The notes: generated by a model from the letters alone, not told the origin. Counted from the stretch's first letter, positions 30,294 through 40,159 are shown. The stretch is 64,000 nucleotides of DNA from Phycicoccus sp. Soil748 (GCF_001428025.1 NZ_LMSC01000005.1:477069-541068); one strand, 5' to 3'. Numbers and translations are program-made.

Positions 30294-31679
30294 ATGAGGC
30301 CCATGAGCGCCATTTCGCCGCGACGCCGCGCGTCCCACTCGCTGCGGCTCACCGCCCTCGGTGTCGCCGTCGCCTGTTCGGTCGGCCTGGCCACCCCGTC
30401 GTTGGCCGCGGCGCCGGTGCTGCAGACCGCGGGTCGCGCCGCAGCGGTCCCGGCGGCGAAGGACCCCGGCACGGCGAAGAAGCAGGTCGACAAGGAGGTC
30501 GCCAAGCTCAAGGAGCAGCTCGAGGGCACCTCGGCCAGCCTCCAGGACGCCTACTTCGCCCTCCGACGCACCCAGCTCGCGCTGCCCGCTGCACAGGCGG
30601 TGCTCGACAAGGCCACCGCGGCGCAGGCGAAGGCCGACGCGCACAACGACGAGATGACCGTCGCGCTCGAGGTCGCCCAGGCCAACGAGGACCGAGCCGT
30701 CGACGCCCTTGCGACGACGCGCCGTGACCTCGCCGCCAGCCGCACCCGGGTGGCCCGCTTCGCCGCCCAGCTCTACCAGGACCAGGGCATGGGCCAGCTG
30801 TCCGTGGCCCTCAGCGCGACGACGCCCGAGGACTTCGCCAGCCGCGTCGCCATCAGCGACACCGTGATGGACGTCCAGAACCAGTCCCTCGCCAAGCTGG
30901 CCACCGCACGGGCGGCCGCCACTGCGCAGGAGGCCCACATCAAGGCCCTCCAGGCACAGGTGGCCGCGGCCAAGAAGCAGGCAGAGGTGGCCCTGGCCAA
31001 GGCGACGGCGGCGCGCGCCGACGCCGCTGCGGCGAAGGCGAAGCTCGAGGCACTCGCCCGGAAGCAGGCTGCCCAGTCGCGCGCCCTGGAGGCGCAGAAG
31101 GCCAGGGAGAAGACCCGGCTCGCCGGCGCGCAGAAGGAACAGGCCCGCCTGCAGGCGGTGCTCGTCGCGCGGGCCAAGGCCGCCAAGGCCGCGGCCGCCC
31201 GTCGCGCAGCCGCCGCCCGCCGGGCCGCCGCCGCGGCACGCAGGGCCGGGCGCCCCGTACCCCACGTCCCCAGCGCGCCCAGCGCCAACGGCTTCCTGTC
31301 CGCCCCCTCGGACGGCTGGATCTCCTCCGAGTTCGGCATGCGCTACCACCCGATCCTGCACTACTGGCGCCTGCACGCCGGTCGCGACTACGCGGCCAAC
31401 TGCGGCACCCCGATCCGCGCCGCCGCGCCCGGTACCGTCATCTCCGCCGGCTGGGCCGGGGGCTACGGCCAGCGGGTCGAGGTCGACCACGGCATCCTGC
31501 GCGGCGTCGACCTGGTCACCGCCTACAACCACATGGAGCGCATCGTGGTCCGCGGTGGTCACGTCAGCCGCGGACAGGTCGTCGGGTACGTCGGGACCAC
31601 CGGTGAGTCGACCGGCTGCCACCTGCACTTCGAGACCTACGAGGACGGCGTCCCGAAGGACCCGCGCCGCTGGCTCTGA
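30294..31679 (+). CDS. Secreted coiled-coil M23 peptidase, probable FtsEX-controlled hydrolase
   Basis: The precursor has about 461 residues with a signal peptide (SHSLRLTALGVAVACSVGLA, cleavage near SLAAAP). Residues about 45-325 form a long Ala/Lys/Gln-rich coiled coil broken in the middle (DQGMGQLSVALSATTPEDFA), the EnvC/PcsB pattern for FtsX-binding proteins. A C-terminal LytM/M23 domain has the zinc ligands in LHAGRDYA and HLHFE, with YNHM between, so it appears catalytically active. It would cut peptide cross-links in the septal wall. The start is ATG 30294 with TGAGG 12 nt upstream; ATG 30303 is the alternative. Confidence 0.88.
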   Translation: MRPMSAISPRRRASHSLRLTALGVAVACSVGLATPSLAAAPVLQTAGRAAAVPAAKDPGTAKKQVDKEVAKLKEQLEGTSASLQDAYFALRRTQLALPAAQAVLDKATAAQAKADAHNDEMTVALEVAQANEDRAVDALATTRRDLAASRTRVARFAAQLYQDQGMGQLSVALSATTPEDFASRVAISDTVMDVQNQSLAKLATARAAATAQEAHIKALQAQVAAAKKQAEVALAKATAARADAAAAKAKLEALARKQAAQSRALEAQKAREKTRLAGAQKEQARLQAVLVARAKAAKAAAARRAAAARRAAAAARRAGRPVPHVPSAPSANGFLSAPSDGWISSEFGMRYHPILHYWRLHAGRDYAANCGTPIRAAAPGTVISAGWAGGYGQRVEVDHGILRGVDLVTAYNHMERIVVRGGHVSRGQVVGYVGTTGESTGCHLHFETYEDGVPKDPRRWL

Positions 31680-31729
31680 CGGACGGCGCGACCCGGCAAA
31701 CCGCTGGCGGCCGCACCCCGTCCACCGGG

Positions 31730-31735
31730 TAGCGT
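31730..31735 (+). promoter_or_regulatory. -10 hexamer TAGCGT upstream of smpB
   Basis: TAGCGT would start transcription near 31742 and give a leader of about 45 nt before the smpB GTG at 31788, which has a GGACAGGA ribosome binding site. This allows smpB to be expressed apart from the ftsEX transcript. Confidence 0.45.
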
Positions 31736-31787
31736 TGGCATGCTGGTCGGCCCCCCGACCGGCACGGGACGACGGACAGGACGGGCA

Positions 31788-32264
31788 GTGGCCAAGGACC
31801 AGGGTCGCAAGGTGGTGGCGAGCAACCGCAAGGCGCGCCACGACTACCTCATCGAGGACACCTACGAGGCGGGGATCGCGCTCATGGGCACCGAGGTGAA
31901 GTCGCTGCGGATGGGCCGGGCCTCGCTGATCGACGGGTATGCCGCGTGGCGCGGGGACGAGCTGTGGCTCGAGGGCGTGCACATCCCGGAGTACGTCCAG
32001 GGCACGTGGACCAACCACACGCCGCGCCGGCGCCGCAAGCTGCTGCTCCACCGGGCCGAGCTCGACAAGATCGCGCGCAAGTCCTCCGAGACGGGGCACA
32101 CGATCGTGCCGCTCCAGCTGTACTTCAAGGACGGGCTCGCCAAGGTCGAGATCGCGGTGGCCAAGGGCAAGCGGCAGTACGACAAGCGCCACGCGCTGCG
32201 TGAGCGCCAGGACAACCGCGAGGCGCAGCGCGCGCTGAGCAGCAAGGGGCGCCAGGACGCATGA
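31788..32264 (+). CDS. smpB: SsrA-binding protein SmpB
   Basis: The 158-residue protein carries [32 protein letters not shown], the OB-fold core and the basic C-terminal tail [23 protein letters not shown] that mimics the tmRNA codon-anticodon helix in the decoding centre. With tmRNA it frees ribosomes stalled on broken mRNA and tags the product for proteolysis. I chose GTG 31788 by family length; an ATG at 31740 is in frame. The tmRNA gene is in this window at 40330. The stop overlaps the start of the DUF2207 gene (ATGA). Confidence 0.95.
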   Translation: MAKDQGRKVVASNRKARHDYLIEDTYEAGIALMGTEVKSLRMGRASLIDGYAAWRGDELWLEGVHIPEYVQGTWTNHTPRRRRKLLLHRAELDKIARKSSETGHTIVPLQLYFKDGLAKVEIAVAKGKRQYDKRHALRERQDNREAQRALSSKGRQDA

Positions 32265-34210
32265 GCCAGCACGGGGGGACGGTTCGACGCCGACTTCGAG
32301 CAGGGGGCAGGCGTCACGGTCCGGGGGTGGTGGCGGCGCTGGTGCTGGCGCTGGCCGTCCTGGTCCTCGGAGGGGCAAGCGCGACGGCGGCGTCCTCGGA
32401 CGACTACGCGAGCTCCTTCCACGTCGACTTCACCGTCAAGCAGGACGGCTCCGTCGACGTGGCGGAGACCATCGCGTGGCACTTCCCGGACGGTGAGGCC
32501 CGGCACGGTATCGAGCGCTACGTCGTCGTGCGCGCCGGGTACCAGGACCGGGAGAACACCTACCGCGAGTACCCGATCAGCAAGGTCTCGGCGTCCTCGC
32601 CCTCGGGGGCGCCCAGCGACGTGTCCGTGAGCGACGCGGCCGACGGCACCTCGGTGCGGATCCGCGTCGGCAACCCCGACGAGACGGTCTCGGGCACCCA
32701 GCGCTACGTCGTGCGGTACACCCTCGGGGCCATCGTCAACGGCTTCACCGACCACGCCGAGCTCTACTACAACCTCGTGGGCTCGGCGAACGACGCCCTC
32801 TACGAGGACGTCAGCGCCTCGGTCACCGGGCCGGGTCCGGCCGACCGCGCGGAGTGCTTCTACGGCGAGCTCGGCTCGACCGACCGCTGCACCGCCACGC
32901 CCGGGGCGACCGCGCAGTTCAGTGCGCCGCGGGTCGAGCCCGGCCAGGGGGTCTCGATCCTGGCCTCGCTGCCGCGCGACGGGTTCGGCGCCCTGGAGCC
33001 GGTGCTGCACGAGGGCGAGGTGACCAGCGACGGCGGGGTCGTCACCACGCAGACCTCCAGGGCACTGGGAGCCCTCGCGCTCGGGACCGGTGCGGCCCTG
33101 CCGCTGCTCGCCGCCGGCCTCATGGGCACGCTGGTCTACACGCGGGGCCGTGACGAGCAGTACGCCGGCCTCACGCCGGGCCTGACGCCCGGGGTGGGTG
33201 AGAGCGCCGCGGTCGTGCACGGCGACAAGCGAGTGACCGCCGTGCAGTTCACCCCGCCCGCAGGCGTCCAGCCCGGCCTGGTCGGCACCGTCATCGACGA
33301 GACCGCCAACACCGTCGACGTCTCGGCCACCCTGGTCGACCTCGCGGTCCGCGGCCACCTCACCATCGGCGAGACGGAGAAGGGTGCGTTCCGCAGCAAG
33401 GACTGGCTGCTCACCCAGACCGCGCCGTCGGCCGAGCAGGCACGCACACCGCTGCAGCCGTACGAGCAGGCGCTGCTCGCGGGCGTGTTCGCCACCTCAT
33501 CGTCGGTGACGCTGTCCTCCCTGAAGAACCACTTCAAGCCGACGCTGAGCCGGGTGCAGGAGCTCATGTACGACGAGGTCGTGCGCCGCGGCTGGTTCCG
33601 CCGGTCGCCCGCCGCCCAGCGCGGTGCCTGGACGACGCTGGGCAGCCTGATGGTGTTCGGCCCGCTGTTCGCCTCGATCTGGCTCGGGGGAGCGGTGTCG
33701 CGGCTCGGGGCCGGCAGCGGTTCCCCGGTGCCCCCCGGGTTCGCGCTCGCGGGTGGCTGCGCCCTCGCCGGGGCCATCGTGCTCTTCCTCGGCCGGCGGA
33801 TGGCTGCCCGCACCGCGGCCGGGAGCGCGGTGCTGGCGCAGTCGGAGGGCTTCAAGCAGTACCTCGTGACCGCGGAGGCCAACCAGATCAAGTGGGAGGA
33901 GGCCCAGGACGTCTTCAGCCGCTACCTGCCCTACGCCATCGTGTTCGGGGTGGCCTCCCAGTGGGCGTCGACGTTCGAGAAGGTCGCCGAGGCCGCGGCC
34001 GCCGCGGGCCACGTCATCACCCCGCCGCTGTGGTACCTGGGGGGCAACTTCGGCTCGTTCAGCGGTATCGCCGACGGCATGGACTCGTTCGCGACGACGG
34101 CCGGCGGCACCTTCACCAGCACCCCGGGAAGCTCCGGCGGCTCGGGCTTCTCCGGGGGCGGCGGGTTCTCCGGCGGTGGTGGTGGCGGCTCCTCAGGCGG
34201 CTCCTGGTAG
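32261..34210 (+). CDS. DUF2207 family membrane protein
   Basis: The 649-residue protein has a signal/first membrane segment ([20 protein letters not shown]), then an extracellular DUF2207 beta domain ([27 protein letters not shown] and on, to about residue 260). Two pairs of membrane segments follow around residues 265-290 and 460-510, with a cytoplasmic winged-helix-like region between them ([18 protein letters not shown]). The tail is a Gly/Ser-rich low-complexity run. The function is unknown; homologues are widespread in actinobacteria and firmicutes. It overlaps smpB by 4 nt, so it is translationally coupled to it. Confidence 0.88.
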   Translation: MSQHGGTVRRRLRAGGRRHGPGVVAALVLALAVLVLGGASATAASSDDYASSFHVDFTVKQDGSVDVAETIAWHFPDGEARHGIERYVVVRAGYQDRENTYREYPISKVSASSPSGAPSDVSVSDAADGTSVRIRVGNPDETVSGTQRYVVRYTLGAIVNGFTDHAELYYNLVGSANDALYEDVSASVTGPGPADRAECFYGELGSTDRCTATPGATAQFSAPRVEPGQGVSILASLPRDGFGALEPVLHEGEVTSDGGVVTTQTSRALGALALGTGAALPLLAAGLMGTLVYTRGRDEQYAGLTPGLTPGVGESAAVVHGDKRVTAVQFTPPAGVQPGLVGTVIDETANTVDVSATLVDLAVRGHLTIGETEKGAFRSKDWLLTQTAPSAEQARTPLQPYEQALLAGVFATSSSVTLSSLKNHFKPTLSRVQELMYDEVVRRGWFRRSPAAQRGAWTTLGSLMVFGPLFASIWLGGAVSRLGAGSGSPVPPGFALAGGCALAGAIVLFLGRRMAARTAAGSAVLAQSEGFKQYLVTAEANQIKWEEAQDVFSRYLPYAIVFGVASQWASTFEKVAEAAAAAGHVITPPLWYLGGNFGSFSGIADGMDSFATTAGGTFTSTPGSSGGSGFSGGGGFSGGGGGGSSGGSW

Positions 34211-34238
34211 CCGACACGGCTCCTGGTGGCCGGCACGA

Positions 34239-34303
34239 CGAAGCGGGGGCGGTGCGGCGACGCCGGGACGGTGGTCCCGGGTCGCCGCGCCGCCCCCGCT
34301 TCG
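34239..34303. terminator. Long bidirectional terminator hairpin
   Basis: CGAAGCGGGGGCGG (34239-34252) pairs perfectly with 34290-34303, and the inner sequences (GCGGCGA with TCGCCGC, and CCGGGAC with GTCCCGG) extend the stem. It separates the convergent DUF2207 and CsbD genes and can serve both. Confidence 0.8.
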
Positions 34304-34320
34304 CGTGGGTGCGCGTGCCG

Positions 34321-34494
34321 TCAGTGCTTGAAGGCGTCCTTGACCTTCTCGCCGGCCTGCTTCACGTCGGCCTCGGCCTGGTCGGTGCGGCCCTCGGCCT
34401 CGAGGCGCTCGTCGTCGGTGGCCTTGCCCGCAGCCTCCTTCGCCTTGCCCATGGCGTCGTCCTTGCTGTTGTCCAGCTTGTCGGTGAGTCCCAT
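34321..34494 (-). CDS. CsbD family stress-response protein
   Basis: This is a small 57-residue, highly charged protein (MGLTDKLDNSKDDAMGKAKE) with the CsbD helical pattern: repeated KAKEAAGKATDDERLEAEGR and QAEADVKQAGEKVKDAF. CsbD proteins are abundant general-stress proteins of unknown mechanism, under SigB control in Bacillus. A GGAG ribosome binding site lies 8 nt before the ATG. I found no convincing SigB/SigF-type promoter upstream. Confidence 0.88.
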   Translation of the reverse strand: MGLTDKLDNSKDDAMGKAKEAAGKATDDERLEAEGRTDQAEADVKQAGEKVKDAFKH

Positions 34495-34634
34495 GACTGC
34501 ACTCCATTCGTCTGGCCTGCGGTGATTTCGGACATGCACGGCGAGTGGCCGCTTCTTGACCTCCGTGCGCTTCGACCGTAACCCGAACACGGGAGAACCG
34601 CAGGTCAGCGGTAGTGCAGCCCAGGGCCGACGGC

Positions 34635-37600
34635 CTAGGAGCCCAGGACGAGGAGCAGGTCGCCGCCCTCGACCTGCTGCTGGGAGCCGATGGCCAGGCG
34701 GGTGACGGTCCCGGCCACCGCGGCGGTGATGTTGGCCTCCATCTTCATGGCCTCGATCGTGGCGACCACGGCTCCAGCCTCGACGACGGCGCCCTCCTCG
34801 ACGGCCAGGCTCACGACCCCCGCGAAGGGGGCGGCGACCTGCCGCTGGTCGGAGGGGTCGGCCTTCTCGGCGGCCTTGACGTCCACTGCGACCTTCTCGT
34901 CGCGCACCTGGATCGGGCGCAGCTGGCCGCCCATGGTGAACATGACCGTGCGCATGCCGCGGTCGTCGGCGTCGGAGACCGACTGCAGGCCGATGAGCAG
35001 CCGCTTGCCGGGCTCGAGGTCGATCTCGTGCTCGTGCCCGACCTCGATGCCGTGCAGGAACTCGCGCGTGCCCAGCACCGCGAGGTCGGAGTAGGCGTCG
35101 CGCGACCTCTCGAAGTCCTTGGTCGGCCCGGGAAAGAGCAGGCGGTTGAGCGTCGGGCGCGGGGCCGCCCGCAGGGCCGCGGCGTCCTCCTCCGACAGCT
35201 CGGTGACCCGGGGCCTGGGGTTGCGGCCCTCGAGCGCCTTGGTGCGGAAGGGCTCGGGCCAGCCACCGGGCGGGTCGCCGAGCTCGCCGGACAGGAACCC
35301 GATGACCGAGTCGGGGATGTCGTACCGGGTCGGGTTGGCCTCGAAGTCGTCCGGGTCGGCCTTCGCGCCCACCAGGGCCAGCGCCAGGTCGCCGACGACC
35401 TTGCTGCTCGGGGTCACCTTGACGATGTTGCCGAGGATGCGGTTGGCGGCGGCGTACGTGTCCTCGACGGCCTCGAAGCGGTCGCCGAGCCCGAGGGCGA
35501 TGGCCTGCTGGCGCAGGTTGGACAGCTGGCCGCCCGGGATCTCGTGCTTGTAGACCCGACCGGTGGGTGCAGGGATCCCCGACTCGAAGGGGGCGTAGAC
35601 CTGGCGCACCGCCTCCCAGTACGGCTCGAGGTCGTTGACGGCAGCCAGGTCCAGACCGGTCGCGCGAGGAGTGCCGTCCGTGGCGGCGACGAGGGAGGAC
35701 ATCGACGGCTGGCTGGTCGTGCCCGACATGGCCGCGCTCGCGACGTCGACCGCGTCGACCCCGGCGTCGATGGCCGCGAGGAGGGTGCCGAGCTGGCCGC
35801 CCGCCGTGTCGTGCGTGTGCAGGTGGACGGGCTGGTCGAACCGCTCGCGCAGGGCCGTGACCAGGGTGCGGGCGGCAGGCGCCCGCAGCAGCCCGGCCAT
35901 GTCCTTGATGGCGATGACGTGCGCCCCGGCCTCGGCGATCTGCTCGGCCAGGTGCAGGTAGTAGTCGAGGGTGTAGAGCTTCTCGCCGGGGCTGGTGAGG
36001 TCGCCGGTGTAGCAGAGCGCGACCTCGGCGACGGCCGTGCCGGTCGCGCGCACGGCGTCGACGGCCGGGCGCATCTGGCTCACGTCGTTGAGCGCGTCGA
36101 AGATGCGGAAGATGTCGATGCCCGTGGCCGCGGCCTCGGTGACGAACGCATCCGTGACGGCGGTGGGGTACGGCGTGTATCCGACGGTGTTGCGCCCGCG
36201 CAGGAGCATCTGGAGCGGCAGGTTGGGCATCGCCTCGCGCAGCTGGGAGAGCCGGTCCCACGGGTCCTCGGCGAGGAAGCGCAGGGCCACGTCGTACGTC
36301 GCCCCGCCCCAGGCCTCGACGCTGAGCAGCTGCGGGGTCAGCCGGGCGACGTGGGGGGCCACGTGCATGAGGTCGCGGGTGCGCACCCGCGTCGCGAGCA
36401 GCGACTGGTGGGCGTCGCGGAAGGTCGTCTCGGTGACGGCCACGGCCTCCTGGGCGCGCAGCGCGTCGGCGAAGGCCTGCGGACCCTCGCGCAGCAGCCG
36501 GTCGCGCGCGCCGGGCGGCACCGGCGAGGAGGTGTCGAGGGCGGGCAGCTTCGAGCGCGGGGAGATGGTGGTGCGCCCCGCTCCGTGGGGCTGGTTGACG
36601 GTGACCTCGGCGAGGTAGGTGAGCAGCTTCGTGCCGCGGTCGGCCGAGATCCGCGCCGTACGCAGCTCCGGCCGCTCGTCGATGAACGCGGTCGACAGGC
36701 GCCCGGCCTGGAAGTCCGGCTCCTCGAGCAGCGCCTGCAGGAAAGGGATGTTCGTCGAGACGCCACGGATGCGGAACTCCGCGAGGGCGCGGCGGGCGCG
36801 CCGTACGGCCGTGGGGAAGTCGCGACCGCGGCAGGTGAGCTTGACCAGCATCGAGTCGAAGTGGGCGCCGATCTCGGCGCCGACGAACACCGTCCCGCCG
36901 TCGAGGCGCACGCCGGCGCCGCCGGCGGAGCGGTAGGTGGTGATGCGGCCGGTGTCGGGGCGGAACCCGTTGGCCGGGTCCTCGGTGGTGATGCGGCACT
37001 GCAGGGCGGCACCGCGGATCTGCAGCGACTCCTGGGACAGCCCGAGGTCGGCCAGGGTCTCACCGCCGGCGATCCGCATCTGCGAGCTGACGAGGTCGAC
37101 GTCGGTGATCTCCTCGGTGACCGTGTGCTCGACCTGGATGCGCGGGTTCATCTCGATGAACACGTAGCGGCCGTCGGGGGCGAGGAGGAACTCGACGGTG
37201 CCGGCGTTGACGTAGCCGATCTCCCGGGCGAACGCGACGGCGTGCGCGCACATCTGCTCGCGCAGGGCCGGGTCGAGGTTGGGCGCCGGGGCGATCTCGA
37301 CGACCTTCTGGTGGCGGCGCTGGACCGAGCAGTCGCGCTCGAACAGGTGGATGACGTTGCCCTCGCCGTCGGCGAGGATCTGCACCTCGATGTGGCGCGG
37401 GCTGACCACGGCCTCCTCGAGGAAGACGGTCGGGTCGCCGAAGGCGGACTCCGCCTCACGCATGCAGGCCTCGAGCGCGTCGCGCAGGTCCTCGCGGCGC
37501 TCCACGCGCCGCATACCCCGACCGCCGCCACCGGCCACCGCCTTGGCGAAGACGGGGAACCCGATCTCCTCGGCGCCCGCGACGAGCTCGTCGACGTCGG

Positions 37601-38015
37601 TGCTGGGGGGAGCGCTGCGCAGGGTGGGCAGACCCGCCTGCTTGGCCGCGGCGATGGCGCGCGCCTTGTTGCCCGTGAGGTGCAGGACCGAGGCCGGCGG
37701 CCCGACGAAGGTGACGCCCGCCGCGGCGCAGGCCTCCGCCAGGTCGGGGTTCTCGGACAGGAAGCCGTAGCCGGGGTAGACCGCGTCGGCGCCGGCCTCC
37801 ACCGCGGTGCGGACGACGCCCTCGGGGTCGAGGTAGGCGCGGACGGGGTGGCCGGGCTCCCCGATCTCGTAGGCCTCGTCGGCCTTGAGCACGTGCTCGG
37901 ACTTGCGGTCCTCGTACGGGAACACCGCGACGGTCTTCGCGCCGAGCTCGGTGGCCGCCCGGAAGGCCCGGACCGCGATCTCTCCTCGGTTGGCGACGAG
38001 CACCTTGCTGAACAC
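34635..38015 (-). CDS. pyc: Pyruvate carboxylase
   Basis: The 1126-residue biotin enzyme carboxylates pyruvate to oxaloacetate, refilling the TCA cycle. Domains in order: biotin carboxylase (1-455; KVLVANRGEIAVRAFRA, GGGGRGMRRV, the EMNPRIQVEHTVTEE motif), carboxyltransferase (530-820; metal and pyruvate site in FRDAHQSLLATRVRTRD and HLHTHDTAGG), the allosteric/PYC domain, and the biotinyl domain with the lysine K1091 in EAMKMEANI. The length is normal. It is monocistronic, with a strong terminator of the next gene 105 bp upstream of its start. A malic enzyme elsewhere in the window acts on the same C3/C4 node. Confidence 0.97.
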   Translation of the reverse strand: MFSKVLVANRGEIAVRAFRAATELGAKTVAVFPYEDRKSEHVLKADEAYEIGEPGHPVRAYLDPEGVVRTAVEAGADAVYPGYGFLSENPDLAEACAAAGVTFVGPPASVLHLTGNKARAIAAAKQAGLPTLRSAPPSTDVDELVAGAEEIGFPVFAKAVAGGGGRGMRRVERREDLRDALEACMREAESAFGDPTVFLEEAVVSPRHIEVQILADGEGNVIHLFERDCSVQRRHQKVVEIAPAPNLDPALREQMCAHAVAFAREIGYVNAGTVEFLLAPDGRYVFIEMNPRIQVEHTVTEEITDVDLVSSQMRIAGGETLADLGLSQESLQIRGAALQCRITTEDPANGFRPDTGRITTYRSAGGAGVRLDGGTVFVGAEIGAHFDSMLVKLTCRGRDFPTAVRRARRALAEFRIRGVSTNIPFLQALLEEPDFQAGRLSTAFIDERPELRTARISADRGTKLLTYLAEVTVNQPHGAGRTTISPRSKLPALDTSSPVPPGARDRLLREGPQAFADALRAQEAVAVTETTFRDAHQSLLATRVRTRDLMHVAPHVARLTPQLLSVEAWGGATYDVALRFLAEDPWDRLSQLREAMPNLPLQMLLRGRNTVGYTPYPTAVTDAFVTEAAATGIDIFRIFDALNDVSQMRPAVDAVRATGTAVAEVALCYTGDLTSPGEKLYTLDYYLHLAEQIAEAGAHVIAIKDMAGLLRAPAARTLVTALRERFDQPVHLHTHDTAGGQLGTLLAAIDAGVDAVDVASAAMSGTTSQPSMSSLVAATDGTPRATGLDLAAVNDLEPYWEAVRQVYAPFESGIPAPTGRVYKHEIPGGQLSNLRQQAIALGLGDRFEAVEDTYAAANRILGNIVKVTPSSKVVGDLALALVGAKADPDDFEANPTRYDIPDSVIGFLSGELGDPPGGWPEPFRTKALEGRNPRPRVTELSEEDAAALRAAPRPTLNRLLFPGPTKDFERSRDAYSDLAVLGTREFLHGIEVGHEHEIDLEPGKRLLIGLQSVSDADDRGMRTVMFTMGGQLRPIQVRDEKVAVDVKAAEKADPSDQRQVAAPFAGVVSLAVEEGAVVEAGAVVATIEAMKMEANITAAVAGTVTRLAIGSQQQVEGGDLLLVLGS

Positions 38016-38119
38016 GAGACCTCCTGCGGGAGCTGCGGGGGAAGACCACTCGGACGGGCGTGCACGGCGAGTCTATTGAGCGCTCGCGTGGTGAGACAGC
38101 CTGACCGCCATGCGGACGC

Positions 38120-38155
38120 GCCGAGGGCGGACCGGGTTTCCGGTCCGCCCTCGGC
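38120..38155 (-). terminator. Terminator downstream of oxidoreductase gene
   Basis: A perfect 16-bp inverted repeat (38120-38135 against 38140-38155) with a GTTT loop lies 51 bp past the stop codon of the oxidoreductase gene, before the pyc promoter region. No other feature was recognised in 38016-38206. Confidence 0.8.
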
Positions 38156-38206
38156 GGGTGGTGCTGGCGGTGACTGGCGAGCGTCGCCGTCACCGCTTCG
38201 GCCTGC

Positions 38207-39229
38207 TCAGAGGCGCACGACCATCTTCCCGGTGTTGCCGCCGCTGAGGAGGCTGCGGAACCCCTCGACCGCGCTCTCGATGCCTTCGACGGCGGTCTCA
38301 CGCCACGCGATACGGCCGTCGGCAAGCCACGCCGACATCTCGCGCTCGAACTCGGGGCGCAGGTCCTCGTGGTCGTTGACGAGGAAGCCGCGCAGGGTCA
38401 GCCGCTTGCCGATCGCCTGGAACAGGTTGCGCGGGCCGGGAGCCGGCTCGGTCGCGTTGTAGGCCGAGATGGCGCCGCACATGGCCACGCGTCCCTGCGG
38501 GCGCAGCGCGGAGATGGCGGCCTCCAGGTGGTCGCCGCCCACGTTGTCGAAGTAGACGTCGACGCCCTCGGGCGCGGCCCCGCGCAGCCCCTCGGCGATC
38601 GGCTGGGCCTTGTAGTCCACGACCCGGTCGAAGCCGGCCTCGTCGACCGCCCAGCGCACCTTGTCGGGGCCGCCGGCCGAGCCGACGACGAGCGAGGCGC
38701 CCTTGAGGCGGGCGATCTGGCCGACCAGTGAGCCGACGGCGCCGGCCGCCGCGGACACGAAGACGCGGTCGCCCTCGCGCAGCTCGGCGGTGCGCAGGAG
38801 GCCGGCGTACGCGGTGCGGCCGGTCATGCCCATCACCCCGAGGTACGCCGAGGGGGAGGCGAGCGTGGTGTCGACGACCCGCGCGTGCCGACCCTCGACC
38901 AAGGCGTGCGTGCGCCAGCCGTACGGGTGCAGCACCGTGTCGCCCACCTGCACGGGGCGGCCGGTCGCGTCGACGACCTCGCCCTCGAGCGCCTCGACGA
39001 CACCGACGGCGTCACCGGTCATGGGCTGGCCGAGCTCGAACGGGGCCACGTAGGACTTCGCGTCGTTCATCCGCCCGCGCATGTACGGGTCGACGGAAAG
39101 GAAGGTGTTGCGCACGAGGACCTGTCCGGCTGCCGGCACGTCGAGCTCTGCCTGCACGAGGGAGAAGTCGGCGTCGACGGGCTCGCCGTGGGGACGGCGG
39201 ACGAGGTGCCACTGGGTGCTGGTCGTCAC
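38207..39229 (-). CDS. NADP-dependent medium-chain oxidoreductase (zinc-independent, YncB/CurA-like)
   Basis: The 340-residue protein opens TSTQWHLVRRPHGEP and shows the LTB4 dehydrogenase/prostaglandin reductase-like pattern: NTFLSVDPYMRGRMND, the Rossmann motif VFVSAAAGAVGSLVGQIARLKGA, and DVYFDNVGGDHLEAAI with ALRPQGRVAMCGAISAYN. It would reduce activated C=C bonds with NADPH, for example in detoxification of alkenals. Zinc-ligand cysteines are absent, as expected for this subfamily. I chose GTG 39229, which has AAAGG upstream; GTG 39247 is an alternative. Confidence 0.88.
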   Translation of the reverse strand: MTTSTQWHLVRRPHGEPVDADFSLVQAELDVPAAGQVLVRNTFLSVDPYMRGRMNDAKSYVAPFELGQPMTGDAVGVVEALEGEVVDATGRPVQVGDTVLHPYGWRTHALVEGRHARVVDTTLASPSAYLGVMGMTGRTAYAGLLRTAELREGDRVFVSAAAGAVGSLVGQIARLKGASLVVGSAGGPDKVRWAVDEAGFDRVVDYKAQPIAEGLRGAAPEGVDVYFDNVGGDHLEAAISALRPQGRVAMCGAISAYNATEPAPGPRNLFQAIGKRLTLRGFLVNDHEDLRPEFEREMSAWLADGRIAWRETAVEGIESAVEGFRSLLSGGNTGKMVVRL

Positions 39230-39361
39230 GGGGGAGGTGCCTTTCACGAGGGGGTGAGGCCGAGGAACGGGCCCGTCGTGGCAACCGGCCCTGTCGTGGC
39301 GCTGTTCCCCGGACGGCGCGGAGGTGGGATGTCCCACAGGGCACGCCTGAGGCGGCAGCCG

Positions 39362-39393
39362 CACGGCCGCGGCACCGGGGTGCCGCGACCGTG
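39362..39393 (-). terminator. Terminator hairpin downstream of fasciclin gene
   Basis: CACGG-c-CGCGGCAC pairs with GTGCCGCG-a-CCGTG around a CGGG loop, 20 bp beyond the fasciclin stop codon on the minus strand. Confidence 0.7.
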
Positions 39394-39412
39394 TGGGCCG
39401 TGTCCTGCGTGG

Positions 39413-40054
39413 TCAGAGGTCGACCGGGCGCAGGACCTCCGAGACGCCATGGGCGATCTGCTCGTTGCCCATGTTGATGTTCGGGCGCACGACCTTCGCG
39501 TTGAGGGCGTCGGGGTCGGCGTCCTTGAGGCGCACCTCGTGACGCGAGAGGACCTTGACGGTCAACGTGCCCCCGCCGGCGGTCGTGAGCGTCGCGCCGT
39601 CGGACCGCAGCGCCTGCCGGTAGGTGACGGTGGCACCGGGCACCACGTGGTAGAGCAGCACGGCCTCGACCGTCGGGATGCCCAGCGACGCCACGTCGGT
39701 GAACACGGCCGACTCCGACGAGTACGTCTTGCCCGTGAGGTCCGAGGCGAGCCGGCGGAACGCCCGATCGGTCGGCAGGAACGCGGTCAGCGGCACGGTC
39801 CCGTCGGCCAGCACGGCCACCGGCGACTTCGGGTCGGCTTTGAGCACGGCCTGGACCGCGTTGTCGACGATGTCGAAGTCGTCCCAGTTGCGGTCGAACC
39901 CCGAGCCGTCCTTCGCGAGGACGGCAGCGAGGCTGCGGGTACCGCTCGGTCCGTGGTCCGCGCCGTGGGCGGAGGCGGACGGAGCGACGGCCAGGGCGCT
40001 GGCCACGGCGAGGCCGAGAGCGGCCAGTGAGGTGGTGATGCGTCGTACGGACAT
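39413..40054 (-). CDS. Secreted fasciclin (FAS1) domain protein
   Basis: The 213-residue precursor has a signal peptide (MSVRRITTSLAALGLAVASA, cleavage near APSASAHG) and one FAS1 domain. The H1 box is LTAFLPTDRAFRRLASDLTG; the YH motif is EAVLLYHVVPGATVTY; the H2 box is NAKVVRPNINMGNEQIAHGVSEVLRP. Such proteins mediate adhesion and are often major secreted antigens (MPT70/83 in mycobacteria). A good ribosome binding site (AAGGAG) lies upstream. Four TTGGA motifs are in the region upstream of its start. Confidence 0.9.
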   Translation of the reverse strand: MSVRRITTSLAALGLAVASALAVAPSASAHGADHGPSGTRSLAAVLAKDGSGFDRNWDDFDIVDNAVQAVLKADPKSPVAVLADGTVPLTAFLPTDRAFRRLASDLTGKTYSSESAVFTDVASLGIPTVEAVLLYHVVPGATVTYRQALRSDGATLTTAGGGTLTVKVLSRHEVRLKDADPDALNAKVVRPNINMGNEQIAHGVSEVLRPVDL

Positions 40055-40159
40055 GCATGTCTCCTTGATCCACTGCGGTGTGGACGGTCCCGGACCGGGG
40101 TCACCGCTGGCCGCGGTCCGGACCCTGCGTCCGTGCTTCGGAGCGGTCACCCCAGCAGA

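Noticed and set aside
27134..30529. Minus-strand open frame of over 1100 codons across prfB, ftsE and ftsX
   Set aside because: Three well-defined genes with complete motifs lie on the plus strand; the antisense frame has no recognisable domains.
34495..34620. A SigB/SigF-type stress promoter for the CsbD gene
   Set aside because: GGTT and GGGTTA are present on the minus strand, but with only 11 nt between them, too short for the known spacing.
34614..38462. Very long plus-strand open frame (over 1200 codons) opposite pyruvate carboxylase
   Set aside because: It is the mirror of the pyc codon pattern in GC-rich DNA; its translation is low complexity with no family resemblance.
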